Assembly (NCBI RefSeq): GCF_027579695.1
Contig: NC_083587.1
Span: 54,688,021-54,752,020 of the forward strand
Direction: 5' to 3'
From: Neoarius graeffei
Taxonomy: Eukaryota > Chordata > Actinopteri > Siluriformes > Ariidae
DNA length: 64,000 nt
Under the pieces are notes generated by a model, which was given only the letters and a program-made list of their open reading frames with translations, did no database searches and was not told the origin of the DNA. Every line of letters starts with the position of its first letter. Position 1 is the stretch's first letter. This document shows, piece by piece, positions 1-11,215 of this stretch. The position numbers and the translations under genes are program-made.

Positions 1-101
1 TTATCAAAACAATTTATCAATCTCCTCACGAGTAACAGACTGAAAAATAGTTCGTATGAAAAATGCAAGTGCCGTATTTCCCAATAAAACACTCATGTCC
101 A
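1..101. repeat. Partial copy of a palindromic MITE family
   Basis: Bases 52-100 (tcgtatgaaaaatgcaagtg onward) match an arm of the palindrome at 49392-49500, and bases 16-35 match 48597-48619. This is therefore a fragment of the same interspersed family, running off the left edge of the window. No coding potential is visible. Confidence 0.55.

Positions 102-150
<49 letters not shown>
102..150. repeat. (TATC)n microsatellite
   Basis: About 12 uninterrupted TATC units lie directly beside a Tc1-type element that begins 14 bases further on. Confidence 0.95.
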
Positions 151-163
151 GCACATACACACA

Positions 164-1191
164 CAGTGGTGCTTGAAAGTTTGTGAACCCTTTAGAATTT
201 CCTATGTTTCTGCATAACTATGACCTAAAACAACATCAGATTTTCACAAAAGTCCTAAAAGTAGATAAAGGTAACCCAGTTAAACAAATGAGACAAAAAT
301 ATTATACTTGGTCATTTATTTATTGAGGAAAATGATCCAATATTACATATCTGTGAATGGCAAAAGTATGTGAACCTTTGCTTTCAGCATCTGGTGTGAC
401 CCCCTTTTGCAGCAATAACTGCAACTAAACGTTTCCGGTAACTGTTGATCAGTCCTGCACACCGGCTTGGAGGAATTTTAGCCCATTCCTCCATACAGAA
501 CAGCTTCAACTCTGGGATGTTGGTGGGTTTCCTCACATGAACTGCTCACTTCAGGTCCTTCCAGAACATTTCAATTGGATTAAGGTCAGGACTTTGACTT
601 GGCCATTCCAAAACATTAGCGTTATTTTTCTTTAATCATTTTTGGTAGAATGACTTGTGTGCTTAGGGTCGTTGTCTTGCTGCATGACCCACCTTCTCTT
701 GAGATTCAGTTCATGGATAGATGTCCTGACATTTTCCTTTAGAATTCGCTGGTATAATTCAGAATTCATTGTTCCATCAATGATGGCAAGCCATCCTGGC
801 CCAGATGCAGCAAAACAGGCCCAAACCATGATACTACCACCACCATGTTTCACAGATTGGATAATATTCTTATGCTGGAATGCAGTGTTTTCCTTTCTCC
901 AAACATAACACTTCTCATTTAAACCAAAAAGTTCTATTTTGGTCTCATCCATCCACAAAACATTTTTCCAACAGCCTTCTGGCTTATCTGCATGATCTTT
1001 AGCAAACTGCAGATGAGCAACAATGTTCTTTGTGGAGAGCAGTGGCTTTCTCCTTGAGTAACTTTTATATTTTATACTTAACTCAGTTAAGTCCTTTTAG
1101 GACTTGTGTGAAAATCTGATGTTGTTTTAGGTCATATTTATGCAGAAATATAGAAAATTCTAAAGGGTTCACAAACTTTCAAGCACCACTG
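164..1191 (-). mobile_element. Tc1-like element A, internally deleted
   Basis: The ends are inverted repeats of roughly 100 bp beginning CAGTGGTGCTTGAAAG; the right copy ends at 1191 and is followed by a TA dinucleotide. The element is 1028 bp, against about 1.6 kb for complete Tc1-like fish elements. The missing part is the N-terminal half of the transposase: right after the right inverted repeat the minus strand reads straight into the middle of the transposase gene. The copy is non-autonomous. Confidence 0.9.
384..1060 (-). pseudogene. Tc1 transposase, C-terminal fragment
   Basis: A DD34E transposase would cut and paste the element at TA sites. The frame is open from about 1060 to 632, where a frameshift occurs after the second catalytic region. 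It resumes in another frame to a natural stop at 384-386. The three catalytic positions are recognisable: WMDET, a QQDND motif, and SPDLNPIE. The first motif reads WMDE instead of the usual WSDE. A TGA follows the LNPIE block, at an AAG-TGA where relatives read CGA. The paired helix-turn-helix DNA-binding region is absent, so the fragment cannot be functional. Confidence 0.88.
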
Positions 1192-1378
1192 TAAACATGG
1201 ATATGCTGAAATCAGTGGCTAGTAAAATGAAGTCAGTCAGAAGTAACCCTTGCCAGTTTTTTTTTCCTGCCCCAAAAGTTTCTAAAATTGTCTGCCCATA
1301 TACAACAACAACAGATTTAATTTATATTGCGCCTTTCACCAACCCAAATACGTTTACAGCAAAACGGCACAATATATA

Positions 1379-2854
1379 CAACCCCGATTCCAAAAAAGTT
1401 GGGACAAAGTACAAATTGTAAATAAAAACGGAATGCAATAATTTACAAATCTCAAAAACTGTTATTGTATTCACAATAGAACATAGACAACATATCAAAT
1501 GTCGAAAGTGAGACATTTTGAAATTTCATGCCAAATATTGGCTCATTTGAAATTTCATGACAGCAACACATCTCAAAAAAGTTGGGACGGGGCAATAAGA
1601 AGCTGGAAAAGTTAAAGGTACAAAAAAGGAACAGCTGTAGGACCAAATTGCAACTCATTAGGTCAATTGGCAATAGGTCATTAACATGACTGGGTATAAA
1701 AAGAGCATCTTGGAGTGGCAGCGGCTCTCAGAAGTAAAGATGGGAAGAGGATCACCAATCCCCCTAATTCTGTGCTGACAAATAGTGGAGCAATATCAGA
1801 AACGAGTTCGACAGTGTAAAATTGCAAAGAGTTTGAACATATCATCATCTACAGTGCATAATATCATCAAAAGATTCAGAGAATCTGGAAGAATCTCTGT
1901 GCGTAAGGGTCAAGGCTGGAAAACCATACTGGGTGCCCATGATCTTCGGGCCCTTAGATGGCACTGCATCACATACAGGCATGCTTCTGTATTGGAAATC
2001 ACAAAATGGGCTCAGGAATATTTCCAGAGAACATTATCTGTGAACACAATTCACCAGGCCATCCACCGTTGCCAGCTAAAACTCTATAGTTCAAAGAAGA
2101 AGCCGTATCTAAACATGATCCAGAAGCGCAGACGTCTTCTCTGGGCCAAGGTTCATTTAAAATGGACTGTGGCAAAGTGGAAAACTGTTCTGTGGTCAGA
2201 CAAATCAAAATTTGAAGTTCTTTATGGAAATCAGGGACGCCGTGTCATTCGGACTAAAGAGGAGAAGGACGACCCAAGTTGTTATCAGCACTCAGTTCAG
2301 AAGCCTGCATCTCTGATGGTATGGGGTTGCATTAGTGCGTGTGGCATGGGCAGCTTACACATCTGGAAAGACACCATCAATGCTGAAAGTTATATCCAGG
2401 TTCTAGAGCAACATATGCTCCCATCCAGACGATGTCTCTTTCAGGGAAGACCTGAAACGCATCATAAAACAGAAGATATGACAAAAAAGACCTAAGGCAG
2501 TTGAGCAACTAGAATCCTACATTAGACAAGAATGGGTTAACATTCCTATCCCTAAACTTGAGCAACTTGTCTCCTCAGTCCCCAGACGTTTATAGACTGT
2601 TGTAAAGAGAAAAGGGGATGTCTCACAGTGGTAAACATGGCCTTTTCCCAACTTTTTTGAGATGTGTTGTTGTCATGAAATTTAAAATCACCTAATTTTT
2701 CTCTTTAAATGATACCTTTTCTCAGTTTAAACATTTGATATGTCATCTATGTTCTATTCTGAATAAAATATGGAATTTTGAAACTTCCACATCATTGCAT
2801 TCCGTTTTTATTTACAATTTGTACTTTGTCCCAACTTTTTTGGAATCAGGGTTG
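1379..2854 (+). mobile_element. Tc1-like element B (CAACCCCGATTCC family)
   Basis: Inverted ends beginning CAACCCCGATTCCAAAAAAG are flanked by TA at 1377-1378 and 2855-2856. The length is 1476 bp. The same family is present in reverse at 6431-8556, which allows direct comparison. Relative to that copy this one lacks about 155 bp inside the transposase gene near 2452, the stretch that encodes the second and third catalytic residues. Confidence 0.92.
1740..2634 (+). pseudogene. Tc1-like transposase with catalytic-core deletion
   Basis: The natural ATG is at 1740 (MGRGSPIPL), judging by the intact start of the sister copy. A TGA interrupts it at 1776-1778, where the sister reads CGA. From 1785 the frame is open to 2495 and shows the N-terminal helix-turn-helix ([19 protein letters not shown]) and the first catalytic block, WSDKSKFE, where relatives have WSDESKFE. 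The deletion at about 2452 removes the second Asp and the NPIE Glu and shifts the frame. The original terminus is recognisable at 2632-2634. The protein would be catalytically dead. Confidence 0.9.
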
Positions 2855-2856
2855 TA

Positions 2857-3881
2857 CAAATCTACCAAATTAACACCCATATAGACAACCTTTTCAAAAG
2901 AATTTATTGACCACAATGTGCTGTAAAGCTGTTTCTGTGCAGGAACACCTTAACATATTAGTATTAGAAAATTCTACCAAACTTGCTAACATTGAAGTTT
3001 ATTAGTGACTCGAGAACAAGCTTACACAAAACATACTCTGTTTCACTAGATATCTCATTATATCTTTAATATTCAATCCCAACACAAAACTTCGTAATCA
3101 GCATTAACTAGTGAGATGATAAGCAAGTCAAATTTTGTGATCCCTTAATAAAACTTTATGAGAAGATTTTAATATACAGATAATATTGTTATGAGATATC
3201 TCATTCTCAAGTTACGCATCGGATGCCTTTCTGTCTAAGGCTATTGCTAACTCTGTGTATGATTTGACACATCTGAACATGTTTGAAAATGTATTCGGCC
3301 TAAAACAAGCTTAGACACTGGTGTATTTTGAATATTAAATAATCTAATTGCTCTCTTGCCTGCCCAGAAAATATTCTAATGGACTCAAGTGTTGCCTCAG
3401 GATGATTTGCTGAAGTCATTAGCCATATTTTATGAATATAATCCATGACAAAATAACATAATTACTCAGAAAACAAACAAGAGACATATGACCCTATGAA
3501 TTCGCGCCGAACGGAATTACACTCCACTCTTCATAAATGCACAATTAATGCAAGTGATCTAACGCCTCAGGCTAGAGAACGGGTGTGATGAATCTGGAGC
3601 ACCTTAAAAAGAGGTCACATGACTACAGTGGGCCATTCATTTTTCCGACCCTAATTACTGGGTGCAAAGTTATCTTCAAACTAGTTGCTCATCAATTAAA
3701 TCTGGAATAAACTTTTCACATTATTTCTATATTTTATCGCCTACTAAGCAAGACACCATGATTCATCCGTGATGAAAACAAGTCGCAGTATTGTTTATAT
3801 GGCATGGACTGAAGGTTCTGTCTGTCTCATCTCTGATTTGAGGCCATTTTAGAAACCTTAGATCCTAGAACATATGAGTAT
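2857..3881. other. AT-rich intergenic DNA, nothing recognised
   Basis: There is no convincing coding, RNA or terminal-repeat structure here. The base composition is AT-rich without tandem periodicity. Confidence 0.6.
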
Positions 3882-4391
3882 TTAACAGTTATTCCATGAA
3901 ATCGAGTCGTACATGAGCTGATAGCCGCCGAGTTGCCTATAAGCCATGTATGGCAAGATTGAGTGGAATAACTGTTTTATTCTATGCACATTCACTGGAT
4001 TTTGAGAAACAGAACATTTTTAATTTTTATTTTTTACAAATTTGATAAATAAAAACTTTATTCAAAACAACTGACAAAATCATTTCCGCTTAGAATGTAA
4101 ACAAACCGGCGAAATGACAGTAGCAATTTGTGAAAAATGTTATAATAATAATTCTTGAAAAATAAAAAAAGTTCTTACCATCAAATATTTTAATTTCATA
4201 TTTTGCTGCTTTTTTGTATTTTTTGTGGTTTCGTTTTTGAGTAGAGTTTTTATTTCGTCCTCGGCTGGTTCAGCAACATGCTCTGCCATTTTCTTTTTCT
4301 CTACTCATGGTCTATGAGCTGATATCCTAGTAGTAGATTAGCCAATCAGAGCGTGCGATTGCTCATATCCAGTGAATGTGGATAGAATAAA
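3882..4391 (-). mobile_element. Exon-carrying MITE family, copy A
   Basis: The core (3976-4391) has inverted ends: TTTATTCTATGCACATTC on the left and its complement at 4366-4391. A hairpin-like extension runs from 3882 and shares CAGTTATTCCA / TGGAATAACTG. Related copies lie at 17990-18158, 37497-38007 and 60062-60530. On the minus strand an ATG at 4289 opens a short exon (MAEHVAEPAEDEIKTLL) that ends near a GTAAGA splice donor; this copy has small frame lesions. The start resembles the N-terminus of Crypton/DUF3504-type proteins as I remember them; that assignment is weak. Confidence 0.7.
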
Positions 4392-5237
4392 CAATAGACT
4401 TCCTAATAAGTCTTCTTGTTCAAAGTTTCCTCAATTGAGATGGGTTGTACTATTTCTACTCCTGTACTATCAGCTAATGATACGTGAACTTATTAGTTAG
4501 CAGATATTTTTCTCGCTACTGAATAAGCTTACTCTTGTGATGTTTCAATTCTAACATCTCTTATTTGTAATGCAGAACCTATAAACACTTGTACATACAC
4601 TTTCCACAAATGTTACTAGCTAGAATTAATGTAACACTATTGAATTCAGTGAAATGTTAATGTTTGGAGAAACGTGTCACCCATGTGAATTAATCCCATG
4701 CTCTGTAAGCCAGTGATAGATAGTTCCTTTAGAGTGCGCACTTCCGTAAAGGAAAAAAACAAACAAACGGCAGCACAGTATACATGCATGAGTGGAGCTG
4801 ATCTCGCGCAGATATGAGCGAACATTACAGAAGCCAGCCTGTTAGTATCATACAGGAGTCAGTCAATTGATTCAGTCAATTTTTATTTCATAATTCACGA
4901 TAACTCTGTGTAAGAGCAATGTGTAGAGTAACTTTTCCCACGTTTGCATTTGTTGAGCGAAATTCCGGTGAGTTGTTTCTTTTCTTGTGCTATGCTAACA
5001 AACTCGGTAGTCATGTTAGCATGGTATTAGTATATACAGTATAGTTAATTGAATGACAGACCTGGGACTAAATTCGTTGTGTACAAAGGAGTATGATTTT
5101 TTTTTTTTTTTTTGGGGGGGGGGGGACAATCGGAGTAGTGTTGTATGATTGTCGATCATATGATTGTATCAACTTGTGTAAGGCTGGTAATCTTTATGTG
5201 TGTGTGCTAGTGCATTGAGTGATTGGATGTATGCTAC
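4392..5237. other. Intergenic DNA with a T/G homopolymer pair
   Basis: No gene is recognised. A poly-T run followed directly by poly-G lies at about 5098-5126. Sequence from 4670 on is mixed and unique-looking. Confidence 0.5.
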
Positions 5238-6430
5238 TGTAACAGACCCTTTTGAATGCGTAGTTCGATACCCTGCTCTCTTATTGTTACATTGTATTTG
5301 AATTTTTATTTTGTTATGAAAAAAATGCAGATTTTCTAAGTGTATGTTGCAAATGTGAAGTTATGTATTTCATAAATTAACCGTTAAGTTTTCCTGCATT
5401 TTGCTCTTTCTTGTTCAGTTAAAGAAATAGTGAGAGAGGTTTTGTAACTAGGTTGTAAGGTTGCAGAATTGACCATAATGAACGTACTCTGTGCCATGAA
5501 GATTTTTTTTAGGAGACTTTTACCACCACTAGATGGTATATTAGATGGCGAGCCAGACCCAGCAGTGAGCGCATGCCGAGATAATGTGAGGAGTTCCTGT
5601 CTTCAGGTGCCTTCCGTCAGCTAAGAGACTCAGACAGTGCACTGCTACTCATCTCATCTCATTATCTCTAGCCGCTTTATCCTGTTCTACAGGGTCGCAG
5701 GCAAGCTGGAGCCTATCCCAGCTGACTACGGGCGAAAGGCGGGGTACACCCTGGACAAGTCGCCAGGTCATCACAGGGCTGACACATAGACACAGACAAC
5801 CATTCACACTCACATTCACACCAACGGTCAATCACCAGTTAACCTAACCTTCATGTCTTTGGACTGTGGGGGAAACCGGAGCACCCGGAGGAAACCCACG
5901 CAGACACAAGGAGAACATGCAAACTCCGCACAGAAAGGCCCTCGCCGGCCACGGGGCTCGAACCCGGACCTTCTTGCTGTGAGGCGGCAGCGCTAACCAC
6001 TACACCACCGTGCCGCCCGCACTGCTACTCTATCTTTTTTTTCCCCACACACGATCACATATACATTTCCACATACACTTGGACTTGTGCCTACAGCAAA
6101 GAAGCCTACCCGGGAGGCAACTGTGGGACAGAAAAGAGTTATTCTTTTGGATTTATTTATTTATGTTCCCTGAGGCCTCATTGTCAGTATTGTAACCTGT
6201 TCAGAAGTGAATATATTTATTTTCCTTTAATACATACTTACCTGTTTTCTACCAAACCATATTCTTGTTGTGCTTTTCTGCCCGCTTGCTATCCTCCTTC
6301 CTGAACCTAGAGATGTGGTGTTAACTGTGCTGTGCCCATTAGTTATCAATTAGAGAAGAGACCACCATGTTACATAAGCAATTTGTGGCAAGCTGGCCAG
6401 GAGGATAAGGGCAGCTAAATTAATTTTGTA
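5238..6430 (+). other. Possible 5' LTR/leader of the decayed Gypsy element
   Basis: This stretch lies upstream of the gag remnant that begins at 8635 and is separated from it only by the Tc1-like insertion. It starts with TGTAACAGACCC and has a T-rich, AATACA-containing end, so it could hold the 5' LTR and leader. I could not find a second LTR to compare or a clear primer-binding site, so this is inference from position only. A SINE (5651-6018) interrupts it. Confidence 0.25.
5651..6018 (-). mobile_element. tRNA-derived SINE, full length
   Basis: On the minus strand it starts GGGCGGCACGGTGGTGTAG, with an A-box-like TAGTGGTTAGC and a B box GGTTCGAGCCC, and ends in an ATGAG-type tail. A perfect 12-bp target-site duplication, GCACTGCTACTC, flanks it at 5639-5650 and 6019-6030. 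That duplication is the mark of LINE-mediated retroposition. Four other copies lie in this window. Confidence 0.92.
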
Positions 6431-7458
6431 CAACCCCGATTCCAAAAAAGTTGGGACAAAGTACAAATTATAAATAAAAACGGAATGCAATGATGTGGAA
6501 GTTTCAAAATTCCATATTTTATTCAGAATAGAACATAGATGACATATCAAATGTTTAAACTGAGAAAATGTATCATTTAAGGAAAAAATTAGGTGATTTT
6601 AAATTTCATGACAACAACACATCTCAAAAAAGTTGGGACAAGGCCATGTTTACCACTGTGAGACATCCCCTTTTCTCTTTACAACAGTCTGTAAACGTCT
6701 GGGGACTGAGGAGACAAGTTGCTCAAGTTTAGGGATAGGAATGTTAACCCATTCTTGTCTAATGTAGGAGTCTAGTTGCTCAACTGTCTTAGGTCTTTTT
6801 TGTCGTATCTTCCGTTTTATGATGCGCCAAATGTTTTCTATGGGTGAAAGATCTGGACTGCAGGCTGGCCAGTTCAGTACCCGGACCCTTCTTCTACACA
6901 GCCATGATGTTGTAATTGATGCAGTATGTGGTTTGGCATTGTCATGTTGGAAAATGCAAGGTCTTCCCTGAAAGAGATGTCATCTGGATGGGATCATATG
7001 TTGCTCTAGAACCTGGATATACCTTTCAGCATTGATGGTGTCTTTCCAGATGTGTAAGCTTCCCATGCCACACGCACTAATGCAACCCCATGCCATCAGA
7101 GATGCAGGCTTCTGAACTGAGCACTGATACCAACTTGGGTCGTCCTTCTCCTCTTTAGTCCGGATGACACGGCGTCCCTGATTTCCATAAAGAACTTCAA
7201 ATTTTGATTCGTCTGACCACAGAACAGTTTTCCACTTTGCCACAGTCCATTTTAAATGAGCCTTGGCCCAGAGAAGATGTCTGCGCTTCTGGATCATGTT
7301 TAGATACGGCTTCTTCTTTGAACTATAGAGTTTTAGTTGGCAACGGCGGATGGCACGGTGAATTGTGTTCACAGATAATGTTCTCTGGAAATATTCCTGA
7401 GCCCATTTTGTGATTTCCAATACTGAAGCATGCCTGTATGTGATGCAGTGCCGTCTAA

Positions 7459-7980
7459 AGGCCAATTTATGCTGACAACGCAGTCCTCGCAGATGGCGTC
7501 GCAGATGGCGTCTGCGTAGCCCCCCCTTCACAGATGCTCTGCGCACACCTCCCAAAAATTCTGACCACCGCAGAAGCCTCGCATACAGCGTCGCAGACAA
7601 GAGGGCTCTGATTGGTCCACTCTACATCCGCTGTACACGCACTTCCGCTTCCCTACTTTCCCGGTTTGGTTTGTTTTCACTACCGCCATTTTTAAAAACA
7701 CGAGCGAAGATGGAGCAGCACGAAGAGTGGTTGATCGAGGAAGTGAGGAAGTACGTACATCTATATGACTCCAGTTCTAGTCATTATAAGTAACCGGAGG
7801 ATAAACACTCCACTAACCGCACCCACCAACTACTCCTAGCGATTTCGCGACTTCGCGCCCCCTTGCGTTGTGGCGGTGAATAACATTGCGCATGCCTATT
7901 ACTCCCCGCTCAATGATAAATTACAACTGTCTGCAAAAAGCTATCTGTGAAAGCCTTGTCGCAAGAGCATGCAGAGGCCC
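7459..7980 (+). mobile_element. PIF/Harbinger-like MITE inside Tc1 element C
   Basis: Comparison with element B shows an extra 522 bp here. Its ends are imperfect inverted repeats (AGGCCAATTTATGCT on the left; GGGCCTCTGCATGCT as complement of the right). The flanking triplets are TAA (7456-7458) and TTA (7981-7983), while the empty site in element B reads TAA. A 3-bp TWA target duplication is the Harbinger signature. The interior has repeated GATGGCGTC(G/T)GC motifs and a MADF-like first exon. Confidence 0.75.
7710..7790 (+). pseudogene. MADF-like first exon carried by the MITE
   Basis: ATG at 7710 starts a 27-residue reading frame (MEQHEEWLIEEVRKYVHLYD onward, ending HYK) that runs into GTAACC, a plausible splice donor. 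The pattern EWLIEEVRKYxxLYD is that of the start of MADF/Myb-SANT-like DNA-binding domains, which PIF/Harbinger elements encode as a second gene beside the transposase. No further exons are present, so the fragment is a relic of the autonomous parent. It is too short to be a domain on its own. Confidence 0.65.
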
Positions 7981-8711
7981 TTAGGGCCCGAAGATCATGG
8001 GCACCCAGTATGGTTTTCCGGCCTTGACCCTTACACACAGAGATTCTTCCGGATTCTCTGAATCTTTTGATGATATTATGCACTGTAGATGATGATATGT
8101 TCAAACTCTTTGCAATTTTACACTGTCAAACTCCTTTCTGATATTGCTCCACTATTTGTCGGTGCAGAATTAGGGGGATTGGTGATCCTCTTCCCATCTT
8201 TACTTCTGAGAGCCGCTGCCACTCCAAGATGCTCTTTTTATACCCAGTCATGTTAATGACCTATTGCCAATTGACCTAATGAGTTGCAATTTGGTCCTCC
8301 GGCTGTTCCTTTTTTGTACCTTTAACTTTTCCAGCCTCTTATTGCCCCTATCCCAACTTTGAGATGCATTGCTGTCATGAAATTTCAAATGAGCCAATAT
8401 TTGGCATGAAATTTCAAAATGTCTCACTTTCGACATTTGATATGTTGTCTATGTTCTATTGTGAATACAATATCAGTTTTTGAGATTTGTAAATTATTGC
8501 ATTCCGTTTTTATTTACAATTTGTACTTTTTCTCAACTTTTTTGGAATCGGGGTTGTATCTTTTATTAAGTGTAAAGCAATATTTAATAATTTTTTTTGC
8601 AACAGTTTATTTTCTTTGAACATTGTTGAGAAACATGAGTGTTAAGGATATTGAGAAGCATTACAATGTTAGAGCACATAGGTCATTCTGTGTTTTAGGC
8701 ATTACTCACTC

Positions 8712-9693
8712 AGGCCCTGTCCACACGGCAACGGATTCAGGTGAATCCGATACAACTGTTTATTGTTTCGGCCTGGCGTCCACACAGCACCGGCGTTTTG
8801 GGTGCCCCAAAACGCAATCTTTTGAGAACGGGTTCCAGAGTGGAAAGATCTGGCAATGTTGCCATTGCGAAGTCGTCTGGATGAGTAGAACGGATTTGTT
8901 TACGATGATGTCACAACCACATGACTGTGAGTGCTTCACGCCGGGTAGAAGTGTAACGAACTCAATACGAGTTGCCAACAAATCCTATAACTTGGTTCAT
9001 GAAACACGCTTACAAAATATTTTCACTGTGAATATTTATTGTGTAATGGTGCAGAGAGAGAGAGAGAGAGAGAGAGTCAATCCCGCCAGCAAAAATAGGG
9101 AAAAAAAGGAGCGATCTCACCTCTTCAGATGTTGGTTTAAGTCCTACAATACATTCCTCAAAAAGGGCGTAGAAGAACAAATTAATCCATCAATGTGTAG
9201 CATTCAATTTATTCCGGACCATTAAAGACGCCGCCTTCCGCATAGAATCATGTGTCATCCTCGCCGCTATATTGGATGGGTCAAAGCTGAGAATAAAGAT
9301 GCCTCATTCATGTGCTGCATTTAACTGTACCAACAGGTTTACCGTCCAAACGAGATCACATGGGATTACCTTTCACAGGTGAGACTGGAAAAATACTTTT
9401 CATTGTATTTGGTCATTATAATGTAATTTTACGAACAGATTTTTCTGACTTTGTGGCTAATATGAAGTCTCGCGCATAATAGTTTATGCGCATGCGTCTT
9501 TACTTCTTCTATTGTTCTGGTGTCTCCGAAGGGACCGTCTTACAGCGCTCCTAGAGGTGTGGCATGTGTATTGCATCATTTTCAGCAAGCGTTGCGTTGC
9601 TGTATGGACCTGATATTTTACTGATCGTTGCCCATGTGGACGCGATATTTTTTTAAATAACATCTCGTTGCCGTTGTCGTGTGGATGTAGCCT
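8712..9693 (+). mobile_element. THAP-exon DNA transposon (P-like), non-autonomous
   Basis: Terminal inverted repeats pair AGGCCCTGTCCACACGGCAA at the left with the complement of the right end (AGGCTACATCCACACGACAA). The 982-bp insert splits the Gypsy gag after codon 26. The target duplication is not clean; CTCAG occurs at both borders. It encodes a single THAP-like first exon, so it probably derives from a THAP-transposase element of the P (or Kolobok) type. A (GA)n tract lies at about 9052-9076. Confidence 0.7.
9299..9378 (+). pseudogene. THAP zinc-finger first exon
   Basis: ATG at 9299 opens MPHSCAAFNCTNRFTVQTRS and then HGITFHR, ending at CACAG followed by a GTGAGA splice donor. The MPxSC...C start and the GITFHR(F/P) pattern are characteristic of the THAP C2CH DNA-binding domain of P-type and Kolobok transposases and of host THAP proteins. 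Only the first Cys pair is encoded; the rest of the domain would be in later exons that are missing. Confidence 0.7.
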
Positions 9694-11215
9694 CAGACTC
9701 AGATGATGACATAATTGCTACTATTAAGAAGTATGGGGCCATTGTTAAAGTAGTGAGAGTAAGACCCACTGCAGAGCAGACAAGGCAGTCCACAGTGATC
9801 GTGGAGTTTGACACTAACAAATCAATTGCTCTTTTAGAACCTGATTTCCCCTTTGACATCCAGAGTGCTAGGGATGCAACAGTTAAGTGGTGTGTAGAGA
9901 ATGTAAAAGTGCTGCTACAGCTCGCTGACCTGTCCCTAACTCCATACAGAGGTACCCCCCCCCAATTCAGATGACAGCAGTGACAGCACCCAATTCTGAA
10001 GATGCCCAGTCTGATCATAGCAGCACTCCCATCCTGCAACGATCTGTAAGAAAGAAGGAGTTCAGTAAGTCTGCACCACAACAGTTTCCCTCTCAGTCAG
10101 ACAACAAGTCCAGCTCCTCAACGAGGCAACAAGCTTGTACTGACACATCTAATACACTTAGCAGTAATGACCTAAACCCACCTGAGCTACAGCACATCGT
10201 GGTTGAGCATGTCATCAAAAATGATACTTCCACAGCACATTCGAAATGGCTGTGCTCCTTCTCTGGTAAAGTGCCCAAGCCTCCAGGTGAAGCTGATTTC
10301 GATACATGGTGCCTTCATGTTGATCTTTTGTTTCAAGATTGTCTTCCCTTAGATGTGGAGCGGAGAAAAATCTTGGAGAGTCTGTTGCCCCCTGCCTCAG
10401 ATGTGGTGAAACAGCTTGGGTCTGCAGCTCATCCCAGAGACTATGTAAAGCTACTTGAATCAGCTTATGGTTTGGTTGAAGATGGTGATGAAATCTTTGC
10501 CAGGTTCTTAAACACACACCAAAACCCAGGTGAGAAAGCCTCTGACTATTTACAGAGACTGCAGACGCTCCTTAGCACCGCTGTTAGGAGGAACGGAGTA
10601 GAACAGAAGTCTTCCAATCGCCAGCTATTGAAGCAGTTTCAACGTAGCTGCTGGGATCACTCCCTCATACTTACACTACAGCTTGACTCGAGGACAAGGA
10701 CACCTCCTGATTTTGCAGAGCTGCTGTTGCAATTAAGGGCTGAGGAAGACAGGAGAGCAACACAACTTGAGTGAATGCATTGCCATTTAGGCAGTTCTAA
10801 ATTGAAGGCCGCTGTTAATGTGGAGTCTATTGCTGATGTAGCCTCCTGTAGTGATCCAAGTGTCTTACAGGCTTACATCTCTGAGACCGAGGCACTGAGA
10901 AAGCAGGTTGCCGAACTCAAAATGCAACTCAACACAACTGAGTCAAAGAAAAAGAGGAGCCGTGAGTCCCCACCAGCCGAAGGGGCAGCTGCTATGCCAC
11001 AAAAAGAAGAGACCCAGCCCCAGCAAGTGACATCAACCCCTCAGCCAAAAGCCTGGTTCTGTTTTAGGTGTGGAGAAGATGGTCACATTGCTAGGATATA
11101 TGAGGGTTCCATCAACAAGGCCATTGTTGGCCAAAAATACAGAGAGCTGCGTGCAAAGCAAGAAGAATGGAGAGCACAAAATGGACTGGCGTTAAACAGG
11201 ACAGGGTTTCAGTAA

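Larger units (their letters stand above)
6650..8197 (-). pseudogene. Tc1-like transposase, split by a MITE and stop codons
   Basis: The ATG is at 8197 (MGRGSPIPLI). All functional blocks of a DD34E transposase can be found: the helix-turn-helix near 8100-8040, WSDESKFE near 7205, a QHDN motif near 6950, and the SPIE Glu block near 6840. The natural stop is at 6650-6652. The gene is broken by a TGA replacing CGA near 8130, by the 522-bp insertion at 7459-7980, and by a second CGA-to-TGA change near 6990. Both point stops fit CpG decay. Unlike copy B it keeps the region that encodes all three catalytic residues. Confidence 0.9.
6431..8556 (-). mobile_element. Tc1-like element C (CAACCCCGATTCC family), hosting a MITE
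   Basis: The ends are the same CAACCCCGATTCC repeats as in element B, flanked by TA (6429-6430 and 8557-8558). After removing the insertion at 7459-7980 with its duplicated triplet, the element is about 1.60 kb, the usual full length. It sits between the presumed leader and the gag of the Gypsy remnant, so it inserted into that older element. Confidence 0.92.
8635..11215 (+). pseudogene. Ty3/Gypsy gag with PNMA/ZCCHC12-like Gag
   Basis: Gag builds the capsid and packages element RNA. It starts at ATG 8635 (MSVKDIEKHYNVRAH), is interrupted by a DNA transposon (8712-9693), and continues with DSDDDIIATIKKYGAIVKV. A frameshift lies in the C-run at about 9957-9964. The capsid region follows from 9971 on (KVPKPPGEADFDTWCLHVD; GEKASDYLQRLQTLL), in the style of the Gags that gave rise to vertebrate PNMA and ZCCHC12 genes. 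An in-frame TGA at 10772-10774 precedes a coiled-coil stretch. The zinc knuckle reads CFRCGEDGHIARIY: the last Cys has become Tyr. The copy is dead. Confidence 0.85.

Noticed and set aside
1785..1787. GTG as start of the Tc1 transposase in element B
   Set aside because: The sister copy shows that translation starts at an ATG equivalent to 1740; the GTG simply follows a nonsense codon.
4000..4400. A host promoter suggested by the CGCCATTTT-like initiator
   Set aside because: The same block recurs in four MITE copies and belongs to the repeat.
8623..9225. A 200-codon frame
   Set aside because: A chimera: its start is Gypsy gag and the rest is non-coding sequence of the inserted THAP-type element.
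9681..9695. Apparent start MDVAS of the gag continuation
   Set aside because: These codons come from the right end of the inserted transposon, not from gag.
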